Source of the DNA: Parachlamydiaceae bacterium
GTDB taxonomy: Bacteria; Chlamydiota; Chlamydiia; Chlamydiales; Parachlamydiaceae
Direction of reading: 5' to 3'
Assembly: GCA_013821265.1 (NCBI GenBank)
Contig: JACDHD010000002.1
Location: forward strand, 1 to 64,000
Length of the DNA: 64,000 nucleotides
Part shown: positions 45,272-55,374 of the stretch, piece by piece
How positions within the stretch are numbered: the first letter of the stretch is position 1
Layout: each line of letters starts with the position of its first letter
Made by a program: the position numbers and the translations under genes
Notes under the pieces: generated by a model
What the model saw: the letters and a program-made list of their open reading frames with translations, nothing else
Told to the model about the DNA's origin: nothing
Databases searched by the model: none

Positions 45272-46123
45272 TTAATCGGGAAGAGCCATCGCTTGTGCAA
45301 GACGCTGCTGACGCACTTCCTTGCGTAAGTAGAAACCTACTTTTTGCATTTCTGTCTCTATTTCACTTTCTAAAGACCCCTGATCCTTTGCATTCACAGG
45401 ACGAATAAAATCCTTCCAAATTCTGTAAATTTTTGGATTATTAAAAAAGCGTCTGAACGCTTCTTGCTTTGCTTGAGGGGGCAAATCGGTCGCAGATTCT
45501 AATTGAGTTTTTCGATGATTGAAAAGTTCATCAGATTCGTCAGGTAGCTGAGTAACAGGTCCATATAATTGTTGCAGTTTCCTATTTAAAAAGGCGATAT
45601 ACTCAAGATTCTTTCCAGAATCTTTGATCCCCGGCCGCATACTGATACTATCTTGCTGAGCCCTACCCCCATCACTATCGATTAACTTATACATCAAATA
45701 AGGAAGTAAAGACCCACCACAGAAACATGCAAGCGCAAGTCCTGCGTAGCGTGTCGCCCCGTCATCAGCTTGTGAAAGGCCAATCCCAAGAAACATACCA
45801 CAAGCCAAAATAGCAATACGAATACCTAATTGTTTACACCAATCGCGTCGCAATTGCGTCCACCGTTTGTCTTCTGCGGGCCATGTAATTTTTTCAAGGT
45901 CCTGTAATGCTCCTTCGATCATGTCATTTAACTCATTCACATCAATTTGCACGTGTTCCACTCTAGCTGGAATAATCGGAGCAGAAGCAGCTGCAGGTGG
46001 AACGTAGACGGGTTGAGGCCCTAGGCCTTTAGAATCTCCAGCAGCTGGTGGAGCAGATGGCATAACGACATACATACCAGGTTGTTCAGGATCTGAAACT
46101 CTATGTGCTGCGGATGTGCTCAT
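45272..46123 (-). CDS. Possible inclusion-membrane-type protein, second gene
   Basis: The 283-residue protein is of no recognised family. The ATG at 46123 has AAGGAG upstream and overlaps the previous gene's stop by four bases (ATGA). A proline-rich N-terminus (about 15-55) is followed by two close membrane segments, LGIRIAILACGMFLGIGLSQ and YAGLALACFCGGSLLPYLMY, separated by a short loop. This paired-helix pattern is the only known mark of chlamydial Inc proteins. The soluble tail resembles the partner gene in FLNRKLQQLYG...FKNF-like segments, so they are probably paralogues. Confidence 0.5.
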   Translation of the reverse strand: MSTSAAHRVSDPEQPGMYVVMPSAPPAAGDSKGLGPQPVYVPPAAASAPIIPARVEHVQIDVNELNDMIEGALQDLEKITWPAEDKRWTQLRRDWCKQLGIRIAILACGMFLGIGLSQADDGATRYAGLALACFCGGSLLPYLMYKLIDSDGGRAQQDSISMRPGIKDSGKNLEYIAFLNRKLQQLYGPVTQLPDESDELFNHRKTQLESATDLPPQAKQEAFRRFFNNPKIYRIWKDFIRPVNAKDQGSLESEIETEMQKVGFYLRKEVRQQRLAQAMALPD

Positions 46124-46800
46124 ACGGATTCTCCTTGTAAGCGTTTTGGCTGAAGTGTTGTGAATAACTCTTTTAATCTTTCTATGTTTATATACTGAAA
46201 ATTTTTCCATGAAGCGTACAAGTGGCCATCTGTGAGCACGCGTTTCAAAAATGCAATGTACTGTTGATTTGTTTTATCTTCGCCAGGCAAAAAGTTCCAC
46301 ATGGTAGCCACTTGATTTTCAGCTTTTGCTGCAAAAGTAACATCGAAGACGGCTTGTTGAGAGAGGACATCAGAAACCCAAAGTTCATGCTTACGATTAC
46401 AGCAGTAAGCAAAAATGCAAATGGTTCCAATTGGCAAAAAGAATCCATTCCATCCTTTTGGGATGGGAATGACTTCAGCAAAAATTAAAAGTCCAACAAA
46501 GTAGGTCGTGACGGCGGTCCCTATCAACCATCGGTTAATTTTTGTCCGGCGCGCTTCGTTGCCTCCTTCATGCTGTTTCCGTTGTGTTTCAACGTTTTGT
46601 AGTTCTTGTACAATTTGATCCAAATAAACTACCGAGGCTGTAATCGATTGCGAAAAGACCTGTGGTACAGCTGGAGGGGCAGAAAATGCGCCGACAGTAA
46701 AGGTGACTTCTGAAGGTGCGATAGGATCATTTCGGTAAACAGTACGAACGACACGACCTGACTGATCGGTAGGGATAGCGGCGCTTTGCACAGCACTCAT
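46120..46800 (-). CDS. Possible inclusion-membrane-type protein, first gene
   Basis: The 226-residue protein starts at the ATG at 46800 (MSAVQSAAIPTDQSGRVV). Two membrane segments lie close together near residues 95-145 (WLIGTAVTTYFVGLLIFAEV and FFLPIGTICIFAYCC). The C-terminal part ends in a conserved YIAFLKRVL...YASWKNFQYI stretch that has a counterpart (YIAFLNRKL, IYRIWKDFI) in the following gene. No known family was recognised; the helix pair suggests an Inc-like role at the host-facing membrane, as inference. Confidence 0.5.
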   Translation of the reverse strand: MSAVQSAAIPTDQSGRVVRTVYRNDPIAPSEVTFTVGAFSAPPAVPQVFSQSITASVVYLDQIVQELQNVETQRKQHEGGNEARRTKINRWLIGTAVTTYFVGLLIFAEVIPIPKGWNGFFLPIGTICIFAYCCNRKHELWVSDVLSQQAVFDVTFAAKAENQVATMWNFLPGEDKTNQQYIAFLKRVLTDGHLYASWKNFQYINIERLKELFTTLQPKRLQGESV

Positions 46801-47051
46801 AATGGACCTCTTTAAGCAAAAACGTTTGGAAGCCACATGACTTATATTAGTTCTTTCATTAATTGTAAAATTTTAAGTTTTACGTCAGGAGGTTTTTACA
46901 AGAAATATAGGAGGCTCCGAGATTACTTTTTTGACAGCCCAGGCTGGGAAGGCCTGACCCCTTAACTTGCCAAAAAGGCAAACTCCTTATAAGATAGCTG
47001 CATTACACGAAATGAGTTCTAACTCTTCATCAAAAACATCCCAGGAAAAGT

Positions 47052-48092
47052 ATGCGTGATTCCATTTTTTTATCTGCCATTCGCTCTATGATGGTAACCC
47101 TATTTGCTGTCATAGGATTTTGTTTAGGACTAATCGTCATCGGCCTGTTAACAGGTTTGTGGTCGGGGAAAACCGCTTTAGAACCAGAACGCATCTACTC
47201 ACAAGAAGTTGTTGCTAATGCCAATGGAGAAAGAAAAGCGTTTTCTAGTACAGCACCTGTCATTCTAAGACTAAATATCGATGGGGCGATTGGATTAGAA
47301 GACCTTTCTGCTGATTCCTTTCGTCGCCAGTTGATGGAGTCGCGAGAAGGCGAATTAAAGGATAGCACAATCAAAGCAATTCTACTGCACATTAACTCAC
47401 CAGGGGGTATTGCTGTGGATGCCGATAGCATGTATCGCGCTCTAAAAAATTACAAAGAACAGTACAAAGTGCCTGTATATGCATATGTGGATGGACTCTG
47501 TGCTTCTGGTGGTATGTATATTGCGGTTGCTGCAGATAAAATTTATGCTAGCGAAGTTAGCCTTATCGGTAGTGTAGGGGTATTAATGCCTTCCTTTTTG
47601 AATTTCACACAATTGATGGATAAAATCGGTGTTCAGTCACTGACAGTTTCTGCCGGTAAAGATAAAGATGAATTGAATCCTTTGCGTCCATGGGCTCCTG
47701 GCGAAGGTGACAACATGAAAGAAATTGTAGACGATTTTTACAAAGTCTTTGTTGATGTTGTTGTAAGCAATCGTCCGCAAATAGATAGAGAAAAATTAAT
47801 TAAAGACTACGGAGCTAAAATTTTTAGCGCTACTACTGCAAAAGAGTATGGATTTGTGGATGTTGCTGGTATTGGCTACAATGATGCTCTCCGTGAGATT
47901 GTGAAGCAAGTTGGCATTGAGGATGAAAACTATCAAGTTGTAGAACTACAGCATAAAACATGGTATTCCGAGTTATTTTCAAAGAATAATACTTTGCTTC
48001 ATGGAAAAATTGTACATGAAGTCAAACTGCCTTTAGAGATGGATACACGCTTTAACGGCCAGTTCTTATATATGTATCGACCAGCAAAGTAG
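47052..48092 (+). CDS. sppA: Signal peptide peptidase SppA-like serine protease (S49)
   Basis: The 346-residue membrane-bound protease has one N-terminal helix (MMVTLFAVIGFCLGLIVIGL). The S49 core includes ILLHINSPGGIAVDADSM, the catalytic Ser152 in YVDGLCASGGMYIAVAA, and LIGSVGVLM. A Lys in SAGKDKDELNPLRP is the expected partner. It degrades cleaved signal peptides. It is the first gene of the sppA-polA-coaE-rho group, four bases before polA. Confidence 0.9.
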   Translation: MRDSIFLSAIRSMMVTLFAVIGFCLGLIVIGLLTGLWSGKTALEPERIYSQEVVANANGERKAFSSTAPVILRLNIDGAIGLEDLSADSFRRQLMESREGELKDSTIKAILLHINSPGGIAVDADSMYRALKNYKEQYKVPVYAYVDGLCASGGMYIAVAADKIYASEVSLIGSVGVLMPSFLNFTQLMDKIGVQSLTVSAGKDKDELNPLRPWAPGEGDNMKEIVDDFYKVFVDVVVSNRPQIDREKLIKDYGAKIFSATTAKEYGFVDVAGIGYNDALREIVKQVGIEDENYQVVELQHKTWYSELFSKNNTLLHGKIVHEVKLPLEMDTRFNGQFLYMYRPAK

Positions 48093-48096
48093 TGTC

Positions 48097-50775
48097 ATGA
48101 AAATTTTATTCGTTTTAGATGCCTCTGGATATATCTACAGGTCATATTTTGCAATTCGCAACATGACCAATTCCAAAGGCGAGTCCACAAATGCTCTATT
48201 CGGATTTATTCGATCCTTGCAAAAGCTGCGCAAGGACTTTAATCCAGAGCATTTGGTGGCGGTGTTTGACGGTCCTAATGGAATCAAACAGCGCAAAGCG
48301 ATTTATCCCGAATACAAAGCGCATCGATCTGAAACTCCTCAGGATTTAAGATATCAAATTGAATGGGCACGGCGCGCCTGTGAACTCATGGGCATACCTT
48401 ACTTATCAGTGCCAGAAGTTGAAGCAGATGACACCATGGGCAGTGTGGCGGTATGGGCTGAAAAACAAGAGGCTCATGTATACCTTTGCACAAGCGATAA
48501 GGATCTCTATCAATTTGTCAATGATCGCGTTCAAATCCTCAACACATTCAAAGAAAATCAAATTCTCGGCCCAAAAGAGGTTGAGGAAGCCTTTGGGGTG
48601 CCTCCAGAACAGATGATCGACCTATTGGCGATAATGGGGGATTCTTCCGATAACGTTCCTGGAGTACCTGGATTAGGTCCAAAAACAGCTGCTGTTATGC
48701 TAAAAGAGCATGGGTCGTTGCAGAAGATGTTGGAGCACCCAGAGCTTCTGACTGGGAAAAAACACGATCTGATGAAGCAATACGCTGATCAAGCGCGGCT
48801 TAGCCGACAGTTAGTGACGATTCATACAGATGTGGGCTTTGAGAAAGATCGCAGCTTTTTTGCATTGCGGCCACCAGCTAATCCTGAGGCTTTAAAAGAG
48901 TTTTATACGTCGATGAACTTTTTCTCTTTGATCAAAGAAATGGAAACGCAGGCTCCAACAATTGCAGAGCAAAAGCTGTGTGAGTCTGTTGTCGCACAAC
49001 AGCAATATACGCTAGTTGAAGAGGAACAGGCATTCCACGACCTAATTAAACAGCTCTCTTCATGCAAAGAAGTGGCTCTCAGTACTATTGCGGACGGAAC
49101 TCGACCTCTGGATTCTGTATTTGTGGGAATTGCCTTTTGCGCAGGGGAAGGAAAAGCGTTTTATGTTCCTGCTAATGGGAAATTGGCAACAAATGTGCTG
49201 ATTGCGGGACTGAAGTCTCTTTTTGCCTCTCCAACAGAATTTTACGGTCATAACATTAAGTATGACATTCAGATTTTATCTAGTTTAGGAATACAAATTA
49301 GCCAGGTCAATTTTGATACGATATTGGCCTCCTATTTGCTTAATTCACACAATCGTCAGCATGATCTAGACCATCTTGTTTTAGAACGCTTTGGAAAATC
49401 GCGCAATACGTTGGTTGCATTATTGGGAAAGGGTAAAAGTGCCATTCGCCTCCAAGATGCTCCTCCTTCTCATATGAGCAGCTATTTTTGTGAAGCTGTC
49501 GATTACATTCATCGCCTTAAAGAGCTACTAGAAAAAGAATTAAATCGACGTCAATTGATGGGATTATTAAAAGAGTTAGAGTTGCCTTTGGTATTGGTGT
49601 TAGCAGGGATGGAGCGTCATGGCATCTATGTGAACCCTGATTATCTGAAAAAGATGTCAACAGAGATTTTTAGGCAGACATCCATTTTGACTGAAAGCCT
49701 CTATGAAATGGCGGGCGAACGTTTTAATTTAAACTCGACACAGCAGCTAGGACAGATTTTATTCACTAAGATGGGGATAAAGCCTCCAAAGAAAACAGCA
49801 ACGGGATTGTCGACGAATGCTGAAGTGTTAGAAAGTTTGCAGCAGCAGTATCCGATTGCAGGGAAAATTCTCGAATACCGAACTTTAGAAAAATTGCGTT
49901 CCACCTATGTAGACAGTTTACCCTTTGAAATTAACCCAAAAACGCATCGCATCCATTGCACCTTTAACCAGACGGTGGCAGCAACGGGAAGGCTATCATG
50001 TCAAGATCCCAATTTACAAAATATTCCGATTCGTTCAGAAATAGGCCGAACAATTCGCGGAGCGTTTTGTCCTCAGCGTGCAGACTGGAGTTACTTGGCA
50101 GCAGATTACTCTCAAATTGAATTGCGTTTGTTAGCTCATTTGAGCGGAGATCCTCTACTCATCGAGGCTTTTCAAAAGGGTGAAGACATTCACACGAGTA
50201 CAGCAGCTTATATCTTCCAAGTCCCATTGGATCAGGTAACAAAAGCGCAGCGTTATAATGCAAAGGCTGTAAATTTTGGTATTGTTTACGGACAGCAAGC
50301 GTTTGGATTAGCACAAGAGCTTGGAGTAGACATCAAAGAAGCCGCAGCATTTATTGAAACCTATTTTCAGCGCTACAAGCGCGTGAAAGAGTACTTAGAA
50401 GAAAATAAAGAACTGACGCGCCAGACAGGAAAAGCTGTGACATACACGGGAAGAGAACGATTAATTCCGGAAATTCACAGTAAAAATGGCCAGATTAGAG
50501 TCGCTGCCGAGCGTTTAGCAATCAATACTCCGTTACAGGGAACAGCTGCAGATTTAATTAAAATGGCGATGTTAGAGGTGGATAAAAAATTACATGAAGG
50601 GCAGCATGAGGGATATATGATGCTGCAGATACATGATGAGCTTATTTTTGAGATTCCGGATCGAGAAATTCCAGCAATGGAAACATTGGTGCGAAAAGCG
50701 ATGCAAGAGGTGATGCAATTAAAAGTTCCACTGGTAGTTGACGTCGTTGTTGGCAAAAATTGGGCAGAATGTTAA
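48097..50775 (+). CDS. polA: DNA polymerase I with decayed proofreading domain
   Basis: The 892-residue polymerase has a 5' nuclease (about 1-290, with ILFVLDASGYIYRSYF and GDSSDNVPGVPGLGPKTA), a middle 3'-5' exonuclease-like part (about 300-490), and a polymerase domain. The latter shows motif A DYSQIELRLLAHLSGD, motif B RYNAKAVNFGIVYGQQAFG and motif C QIHDELIFEIP. In the middle part the first DxE pair is replaced (ALSTIADGTRPLD) and the Asp of the last motif is Ala (SYFCEAVDYI), so proofreading should be lost. It overlaps coaE. Confidence 0.95.
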   Translation: MKILFVLDASGYIYRSYFAIRNMTNSKGESTNALFGFIRSLQKLRKDFNPEHLVAVFDGPNGIKQRKAIYPEYKAHRSETPQDLRYQIEWARRACELMGIPYLSVPEVEADDTMGSVAVWAEKQEAHVYLCTSDKDLYQFVNDRVQILNTFKENQILGPKEVEEAFGVPPEQMIDLLAIMGDSSDNVPGVPGLGPKTAAVMLKEHGSLQKMLEHPELLTGKKHDLMKQYADQARLSRQLVTIHTDVGFEKDRSFFALRPPANPEALKEFYTSMNFFSLIKEMETQAPTIAEQKLCESVVAQQQYTLVEEEQAFHDLIKQLSSCKEVALSTIADGTRPLDSVFVGIAFCAGEGKAFYVPANGKLATNVLIAGLKSLFASPTEFYGHNIKYDIQILSSLGIQISQVNFDTILASYLLNSHNRQHDLDHLVLERFGKSRNTLVALLGKGKSAIRLQDAPPSHMSSYFCEAVDYIHRLKELLEKELNRRQLMGLLKELELPLVLVLAGMERHGIYVNPDYLKKMSTEIFRQTSILTESLYEMAGERFNLNSTQQLGQILFTKMGIKPPKKTATGLSTNAEVLESLQQQYPIAGKILEYRTLEKLRSTYVDSLPFEINPKTHRIHCTFNQTVAATGRLSCQDPNLQNIPIRSEIGRTIRGAFCPQRADWSYLAADYSQIELRLLAHLSGDPLLIEAFQKGEDIHTSTAAYIFQVPLDQVTKAQRYNAKAVNFGIVYGQQAFGLAQELGVDIKEAAAFIETYFQRYKRVKEYLEENKELTRQTGKAVTYTGRERLIPEIHSKNGQIRVAAERLAINTPLQGTAADLIKMAMLEVDKKLHEGQHEGYMMLQIHDELIFEIPDREIPAMETLVRKAMQEVMQLKVPLVVDVVVGKNWAEC

Positions 50776-51371
50776 GATTACGTAAGATTGCTGTGACAGG
50801 CGGACTTGCATGCGGTAAGTCGTCAGTTTGTCGATTCCTTAAAGAGCTTGGTGCTTATGTTGTCAGTGCGGACGACATTGTGCATCAGTTATTATCTCCC
50901 AACACAACTCTCGGTAGACAAGTTATTCAATTATTAGGCGCTGAGATCGTTGTTAATGGTCAGATAGATCGTTTGCAAATTGCACAAAAGGTATTCAACC
51001 ACACACACACACTACAGACCTTGGAATCGCTGCTTCATCCTGCTGTCTATGCAGAGATTGAACGGCACTACCAAGAAGCGCTTACAATTAGACTAATGCC
51101 TCCTTTGTTTGTAGCGGAGATTCCTCTCCTGTTTGAAACAAAGAAGGAATCTGATTTTGATGCAGTGATTGTTGTGATGGCGCCTGACGCTCTTTGTAAA
51201 CAGCGCTTTCAAGAGACGAAAAAAGGAAATGGCGACGAGTATACAAGACGAGCACAGCAACAGATGAGCGTTGAAGAGAAGGCAGAACGCGCAACTTATA
51301 TCATTCACAACAATGGAACACTTGCAGAACTACAGCAAAAAGTTCAGGAAATTTTTAAACAACTACGGTAG
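50769..51371 (+). CDS. coaE: Dephospho-CoA kinase
   Basis: The 200-residue enzyme phosphorylates dephospho-CoA in the last step of coenzyme A synthesis. The P-loop is GGLACGKSSVCRFLKELG, followed by VVSADDIVHQLL with the conserved Asp; the lid region has RFQETKKGN. The ATG at 50769 overlaps the polA stop (ATGTTAA), indicating coupling. In related genomes it sits between polA and rho as here. Confidence 0.92.
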   Translation: MLRLRKIAVTGGLACGKSSVCRFLKELGAYVVSADDIVHQLLSPNTTLGRQVIQLLGAEIVVNGQIDRLQIAQKVFNHTHTLQTLESLLHPAVYAEIERHYQEALTIRLMPPLFVAEIPLLFETKKESDFDAVIVVMAPDALCKQRFQETKKGNGDEYTRRAQQQMSVEEKAERATYIIHNNGTLAELQQKVQEIFKQLR

Positions 51372-51438
51372 TTGCAGAAATTCAAATTCTACAACTACTC
51401 AAATTACAGCGAATCACAAAACCTAGGAGCTGGCATTA

Positions 51439-52812
51439 ATGGATCCAGAAAATAATTATTCCGATGTCTCAGATGAAGAAGTAACTCAAGAGACCCGTCA
51501 AAAAACACCACATCACAAAAATCCTGTAGACACATCGGCTGTTCCTCATGCAGGGGAAATGATCAAAATTGCCGACATTCAACAGATGACAATTGATCAA
51601 TTAAGTCTTTATGGAAGAAACATAGGACTAAAACATTTAGGTTCCCTAACAAAGTCGCAAATGGTTTTTGAAATTGTCAAAGCGATTTCTGAAAATCCTG
51701 CTGAAATCCTTTATGGAGAAGGGGTATTAGAAATCCTACCTGATGGTTTTGGTTTCTTGCGTTCACCAAACTACAACTACTTGCCTTCAGCTGAAGACAT
51801 CTACATTTCACCAGCACAGATACGACGTTTTGATCTTAAAAAGGGTGATACCATTAGTGGAACAATTCGTCCCCCTAAAGAGAAGGAGAAGTACTTTGCA
51901 TTGTTAAAAGTGGATAGCATGAACGGAAAGGCTCCTGAAAAGGCGCGTGAACGCATTCACTTCGAAAACTTGACACCTCTTTATCCTAATAAACGCCTTG
52001 TAATGGAAACGACGCAGGATAAGTTGTCGACACGCGTTTTGGATTTAGCAGCTCCAATCGGTAAAGGACAGCGCGGATTGATCGTCGCTCCCCCACGCTC
52101 TGGAAAAACGATGATTTTGCAAAGCATTGCGGAAGCGATCGCTATCAACAATCCAGATGTGACGTTAATTGTTTTGCTGATCGACGAGAGACCTGAAGAG
52201 GTCACCGATATGCAACGTATGGTTGTAGGGGAAGTTATCGCTTCAACGTTTGATGAGCCGCCAGAACGCCACATCCAAGTTGCAGAAATGGCTTTAGAAA
52301 AAGCGCGACGTTTAGTAGAACATGGAAAAGATGTTGTGATTCTTTTGGACTCGATTACGCGTTTAGCACGTGCCTACAACACGGTACAACCTCACTCAGG
52401 AAAGATCCTAACGGGGGGTATCGATGCTAGTGCCCTGCACAAACCAAAACGCTTCTTCGGATCTGCGCGTAATATTGAGCAGGGAGGTTCCCTGACCATT
52501 ATCGCAACGGCACTGATTGATACGGGTTCTCGTATGGACGAGGTTATCTTTGAAGAGTTCAAAGGTACAGGTAACATGGAATTGGTGCTGGATCGTCGTT
52601 TAACAGATCGCCGCATCTATCCTGGTATCGACCTGATCAAGAGTGGTACACGTAAAGAAGAGCTACTCTACCATCCAAACGAATTGGAAAAAGTGTATCT
52701 CTTGCGTCAAGCTGTGGCAGATTTAGCTCCTGCTGATGCAATGAACTTGTTGTTAGGAAGATTAAAGAAAACACGTAGTAACGTTGAATTTTTACTTTCT
52801 ATGAAAGATTAA
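51439..52812 (+). CDS. rho: Transcription termination factor Rho
   Basis: The 457-residue hexameric RNA helicase shows an RNA-binding cold-shock-like domain ([20 protein letters not shown]), the Q-loop/P-loop region [20 protein letters not shown], the RERPEEV-type segment [15 protein letters not shown] and the R-loop [25 protein letters not shown] precedes the ATG by nine bases. A basic, hydrophilic N-terminal tail precedes the core. Confidence 0.97.
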   Translation: MDPENNYSDVSDEEVTQETRQKTPHHKNPVDTSAVPHAGEMIKIADIQQMTIDQLSLYGRNIGLKHLGSLTKSQMVFEIVKAISENPAEILYGEGVLEILPDGFGFLRSPNYNYLPSAEDIYISPAQIRRFDLKKGDTISGTIRPPKEKEKYFALLKVDSMNGKAPEKARERIHFENLTPLYPNKRLVMETTQDKLSTRVLDLAAPIGKGQRGLIVAPPRSGKTMILQSIAEAIAINNPDVTLIVLLIDERPEEVTDMQRMVVGEVIASTFDEPPERHIQVAEMALEKARRLVEHGKDVVILLDSITRLARAYNTVQPHSGKILTGGIDASALHKPKRFFGSARNIEQGGSLTIIATALIDTGSRMDEVIFEEFKGTGNMELVLDRRLTDRRIYPGIDLIKSGTRKEELLYHPNELEKVYLLRQAVADLAPADAMNLLLGRLKKTRSNVEFLLSMKD

Positions 52813-52834
52813 GCGGTATTTGGGGTTTAAGCAT

Positions 52835-53650
52835 ATGCGTCGCATGATATTGTTGCTCTTAGTGGCAGCTGCCGGAGTAGGCGGCTGGTGGTTGTGGAAG
52901 GATGGCGCTGATTTTCGCGATTCCTTGATGCAATACATCGAGAATGGCGAACTGGTCACTCTTGAGGCTAAGTATACTCCTGAGCAGATCATGGAGAAGT
53001 ATCGCAAAGAACTTCTCGCCGACGAAAAGCATGTGTACCAAGACCCCATTCAAAAATACCATCCACACCTACTTATAGAGGCGAAATATACTCTGGCAGA
53101 CCGCAAAACGCGCGAAGGCGTCGTTTTGTGGAGTTTGGTCGATGGTGAGATGGTGCTCGATACAGATTCATGGGAAAAGACACATGGATTTGCCGATGCG
53201 ATCAAAGCCAATGCAACGCGCACTGATTTCAAATTGATGAATGCCTTAGCAAAAAATGGGGGCAGTGCTTCCAAGGAACAGTTGCAGAAGGATTTACATC
53301 TTGAAGCTGATATTTTGGAGCCATGGGTCAAAAGTGCCTGTCAAAAGAGTTTGGTTGTACAGCTTGGATCGGAATATCAGCTGCACTTTCAAGATCCCAA
53401 AATTTTAGTGACGCCTCAAACTAAGGTGAAACAAGGTTTTGTTTCAAAAGACTATAAGCACGCACAGTGTGTGGCAAAGAAATATAGCCGTGCTCAGATT
53501 GAACGCGTAGCGCAAGCAGCGTTTGGGCCAGCGTTTACCATTCGTCAGGTGAGCGACGTTTATTTACCGGTCTATGGTATTGGTGTGTTGAATCCAGATG
53601 GTTCTGTTCGTTTAAGCTACTGGAACGCTCTCAACAGTCAGAAGATGTAG
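52835..53650 (+). CDS. Conserved chlamydial protein of unknown function, membrane-anchored
   Basis: The 271-residue protein has one N-terminal hydrophobic segment (MILLLLVAAAGVGGWWLW) and a soluble body of mixed helices. No known domain was recognised. Its place right after rho matches a hypothetical gene found after rho in Chlamydia species (from memory), so the family is probably conserved across the phylum. The ATG at 52835 is one of two options; an ORF start at 52820 is possible, and both have weak ribosome binding sites. Confidence 0.65.
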   Translation: MRRMILLLLVAAAGVGGWWLWKDGADFRDSLMQYIENGELVTLEAKYTPEQIMEKYRKELLADEKHVYQDPIQKYHPHLLIEAKYTLADRKTREGVVLWSLVDGEMVLDTDSWEKTHGFADAIKANATRTDFKLMNALAKNGGSASKEQLQKDLHLEADILEPWVKSACQKSLVVQLGSEYQLHFQDPKILVTPQTKVKQGFVSKDYKHAQCVAKKYSRAQIERVAQAAFGPAFTIRQVSDVYLPVYGIGVLNPDGSVRLSYWNALNSQKM

Positions 53651-53678
53651 CAGATTTCGCTATTCGCTATTTTCGCTA

Positions 53679-53715
53679 TTTGGAGTGCGGTGGCTTGCCA
53701 CCACCGCACTCCAAA
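53679..53715. terminator. Hairpin of the GGAGTGCGGTGGCTTGCC family
   Basis: TTTGGAGTGCGGTGG pairs with CCACCGCACTCCAAA across a short loop, forming a perfect 15-pair stem. It lies between two convergent genes and belongs to the same repeat family as the palindromes around the GNAT gene. AT-rich arms (TTTCGCTATT/AATAGCGAAA) extend the structure outward, so it may serve as terminator for both genes. Confidence 0.65.
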
Positions 53716-53736
53716 CAGGAAAGCAAAATAGCGAAA

Positions 53737-55113
53737 TTATGTTTTCGCTTTCTCTTCCTCTTCTTCTTTTTGCACGGTTGCTAGGAAATTCTTCGTTTCA
53801 GCTACAATAACCCCTGAGAGAGCAACCAGAGCAATTAAATTCGGAATCGCCATCAACCCATTCGTGATATCGGCAATGTTCCACACCATCTCAAGCTTTA
53901 AGGCAGCCCCTGGAATCACAATCAGAGTAAACAGCAAACGGTACAGCAAGACATACCGAGATCCAAATAAGTACTCGAAGCACTTTTCTCCATAATATCC
54001 CCACGCAATTACCGTTGAGAACGCAAAGAGCACAAGTCCAATGGCAACGATGTAGCTGCCCCCAGGTATAGTGTCGAACGCTTTAATGGCTAAGGTAGCT
54101 CCTGAGAGCATTTGACCAGACTCTGAAGTCATGCCAACAACTCCTGTTACAGCCAAAACAAGTCCTGTGATGCTGCAAACGATCACTGTAGATAACAAAG
54201 CTCCAGTCATTGTAATCATCGCCTGTCTTCCAGGACTATCTGTGCGCGCTGCAGCTGCAGCTAAAGATGAAATGCCCAATCCTGCTTCATTGGAGATCAC
54301 GCTGCGTGCAACACCCCATTGAATCGCCATCATGACACTAGCACCTGCAAAACCGCCTGCGGCAGCTTGTCCATTAAAGGCGCTATGGAAAATTTCATAA
54401 AGAGCATCAGGAATGCGATCGTAGTGCATGCCAATGACAAAGAGTCCACCGGCAATGTAAAAAATTGCCATGAAAGGCACGAGAATACCGGCAACATGGC
54501 CGATGCTTTTGACTCCACCCATGACAACTAAACCGGTGACGATAGCTACGATGACTCCGGTGATCCATGGATTGGTTCCTGTCGTTTGTCTGACAGCTTC
54601 AGCAATGGAGTTTACTTGAATAAGGTTTCCTGTTCCGATGGCGGCGATAGCACCAAAGATAGCAAATAGAGCAGCCATCCATTTCCATCCGAGGCCGCGT
54701 TCGATATATTGCATCGGGCCACCGATCATTTCGCCGCGTGAATCTAGTTCGCGATAATGAACAGCGAGAAGGGACTCTGCATATTTTGTAGCCATTCCCA
54801 CGAATGCGGTCATCCACATCCAAAACATAGCCCCTAGTCCACCAATCGTTACCGCTGTGGAGACTCCGACAATAGTGCCTGTCCCAATAGCTCCTGCAAG
54901 AGAAGTCATTAGGGCTTCGAAGTGGCTAATGTCACCGTTTGAGTCTGCGCGCTGTTTAGCGAATACTTGTTTGATGGCGTAGCCAAGGTAGCGAAATTGG
55001 ACTCCGCGGAGAGCAAAGGTTAGATAAAGGCCTGTCCCTAGTAGTAGAGTTAAGAGGGGAATACCCCAAACATAATTGCGGATGTTTTCAATAAAAAGTT
55101 CGATTTGCTCCAT
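53737..55113 (-). CDS. Alanine/glycine:cation symporter (AGCS family)
   Basis: The 458-residue transporter imports alanine or glycine with sodium. Family signatures: GIPLLTLLLGTGLYLTFALR, AGAIGTGTIVGVSTAVTIGG, GAMFWMWMTAFVGMATKYAE with the conserved Glu, and SNEAGLGISSLAAAAART. About 11 helices are expected. The C-terminus is charged. It is convergent with the conserved gene after rho and is probably monocistronic. Confidence 0.92.
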   Translation of the reverse strand: MEQIELFIENIRNYVWGIPLLTLLLGTGLYLTFALRGVQFRYLGYAIKQVFAKQRADSNGDISHFEALMTSLAGAIGTGTIVGVSTAVTIGGLGAMFWMWMTAFVGMATKYAESLLAVHYRELDSRGEMIGGPMQYIERGLGWKWMAALFAIFGAIAAIGTGNLIQVNSIAEAVRQTTGTNPWITGVIVAIVTGLVVMGGVKSIGHVAGILVPFMAIFYIAGGLFVIGMHYDRIPDALYEIFHSAFNGQAAAGGFAGASVMMAIQWGVARSVISNEAGLGISSLAAAAARTDSPGRQAMITMTGALLSTVIVCSITGLVLAVTGVVGMTSESGQMLSGATLAIKAFDTIPGGSYIVAIGLVLFAFSTVIAWGYYGEKCFEYLFGSRYVLLYRLLFTLIVIPGAALKLEMVWNIADITNGLMAIPNLIALVALSGVIVAETKNFLATVQKEEEEEKAKT

Positions 55114-55374
55114 GCGCTCCTACCCGTTAAGATTAACGCGGAGGAGCATAGCGCAAAGTAAGTTTGCGAGAAAGTTTTTTCTCGCTAAGGGGACTCTGTC
55201 CCCTTTTGACACCATTTCGATCTGTCGTACAAGCGCCTAGCAACCGTGACGTTCCTTAATAAGGTAGCCAGGGCGTCCCGCCCTGGTAAAAAGAAGGATG
55301 TATACAATAAGAGCTTGTCAGCACACTTAGAAAACTGTGCTCTAATAAAGGTGTAAAATGAACATTGTAATGAT
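55114..55374. repeat. Intergenic palindromes
   Basis: The stretch contains GCTAAGGGGACTCTGTCCCC (about 55184-55203), shared with 1.05 kb, and AGGTAGCCAGGGCGTCCCGC (about 55261), whose CCAGGGCG/CGCCCTGG stem is the counterpart of the CCAGACCG/CGGTCTGG stem at 42.03 kb. A further AGCACA/TGTGCT hairpin lies at about 55320-55340. No gene was seen. Confidence 0.55.
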
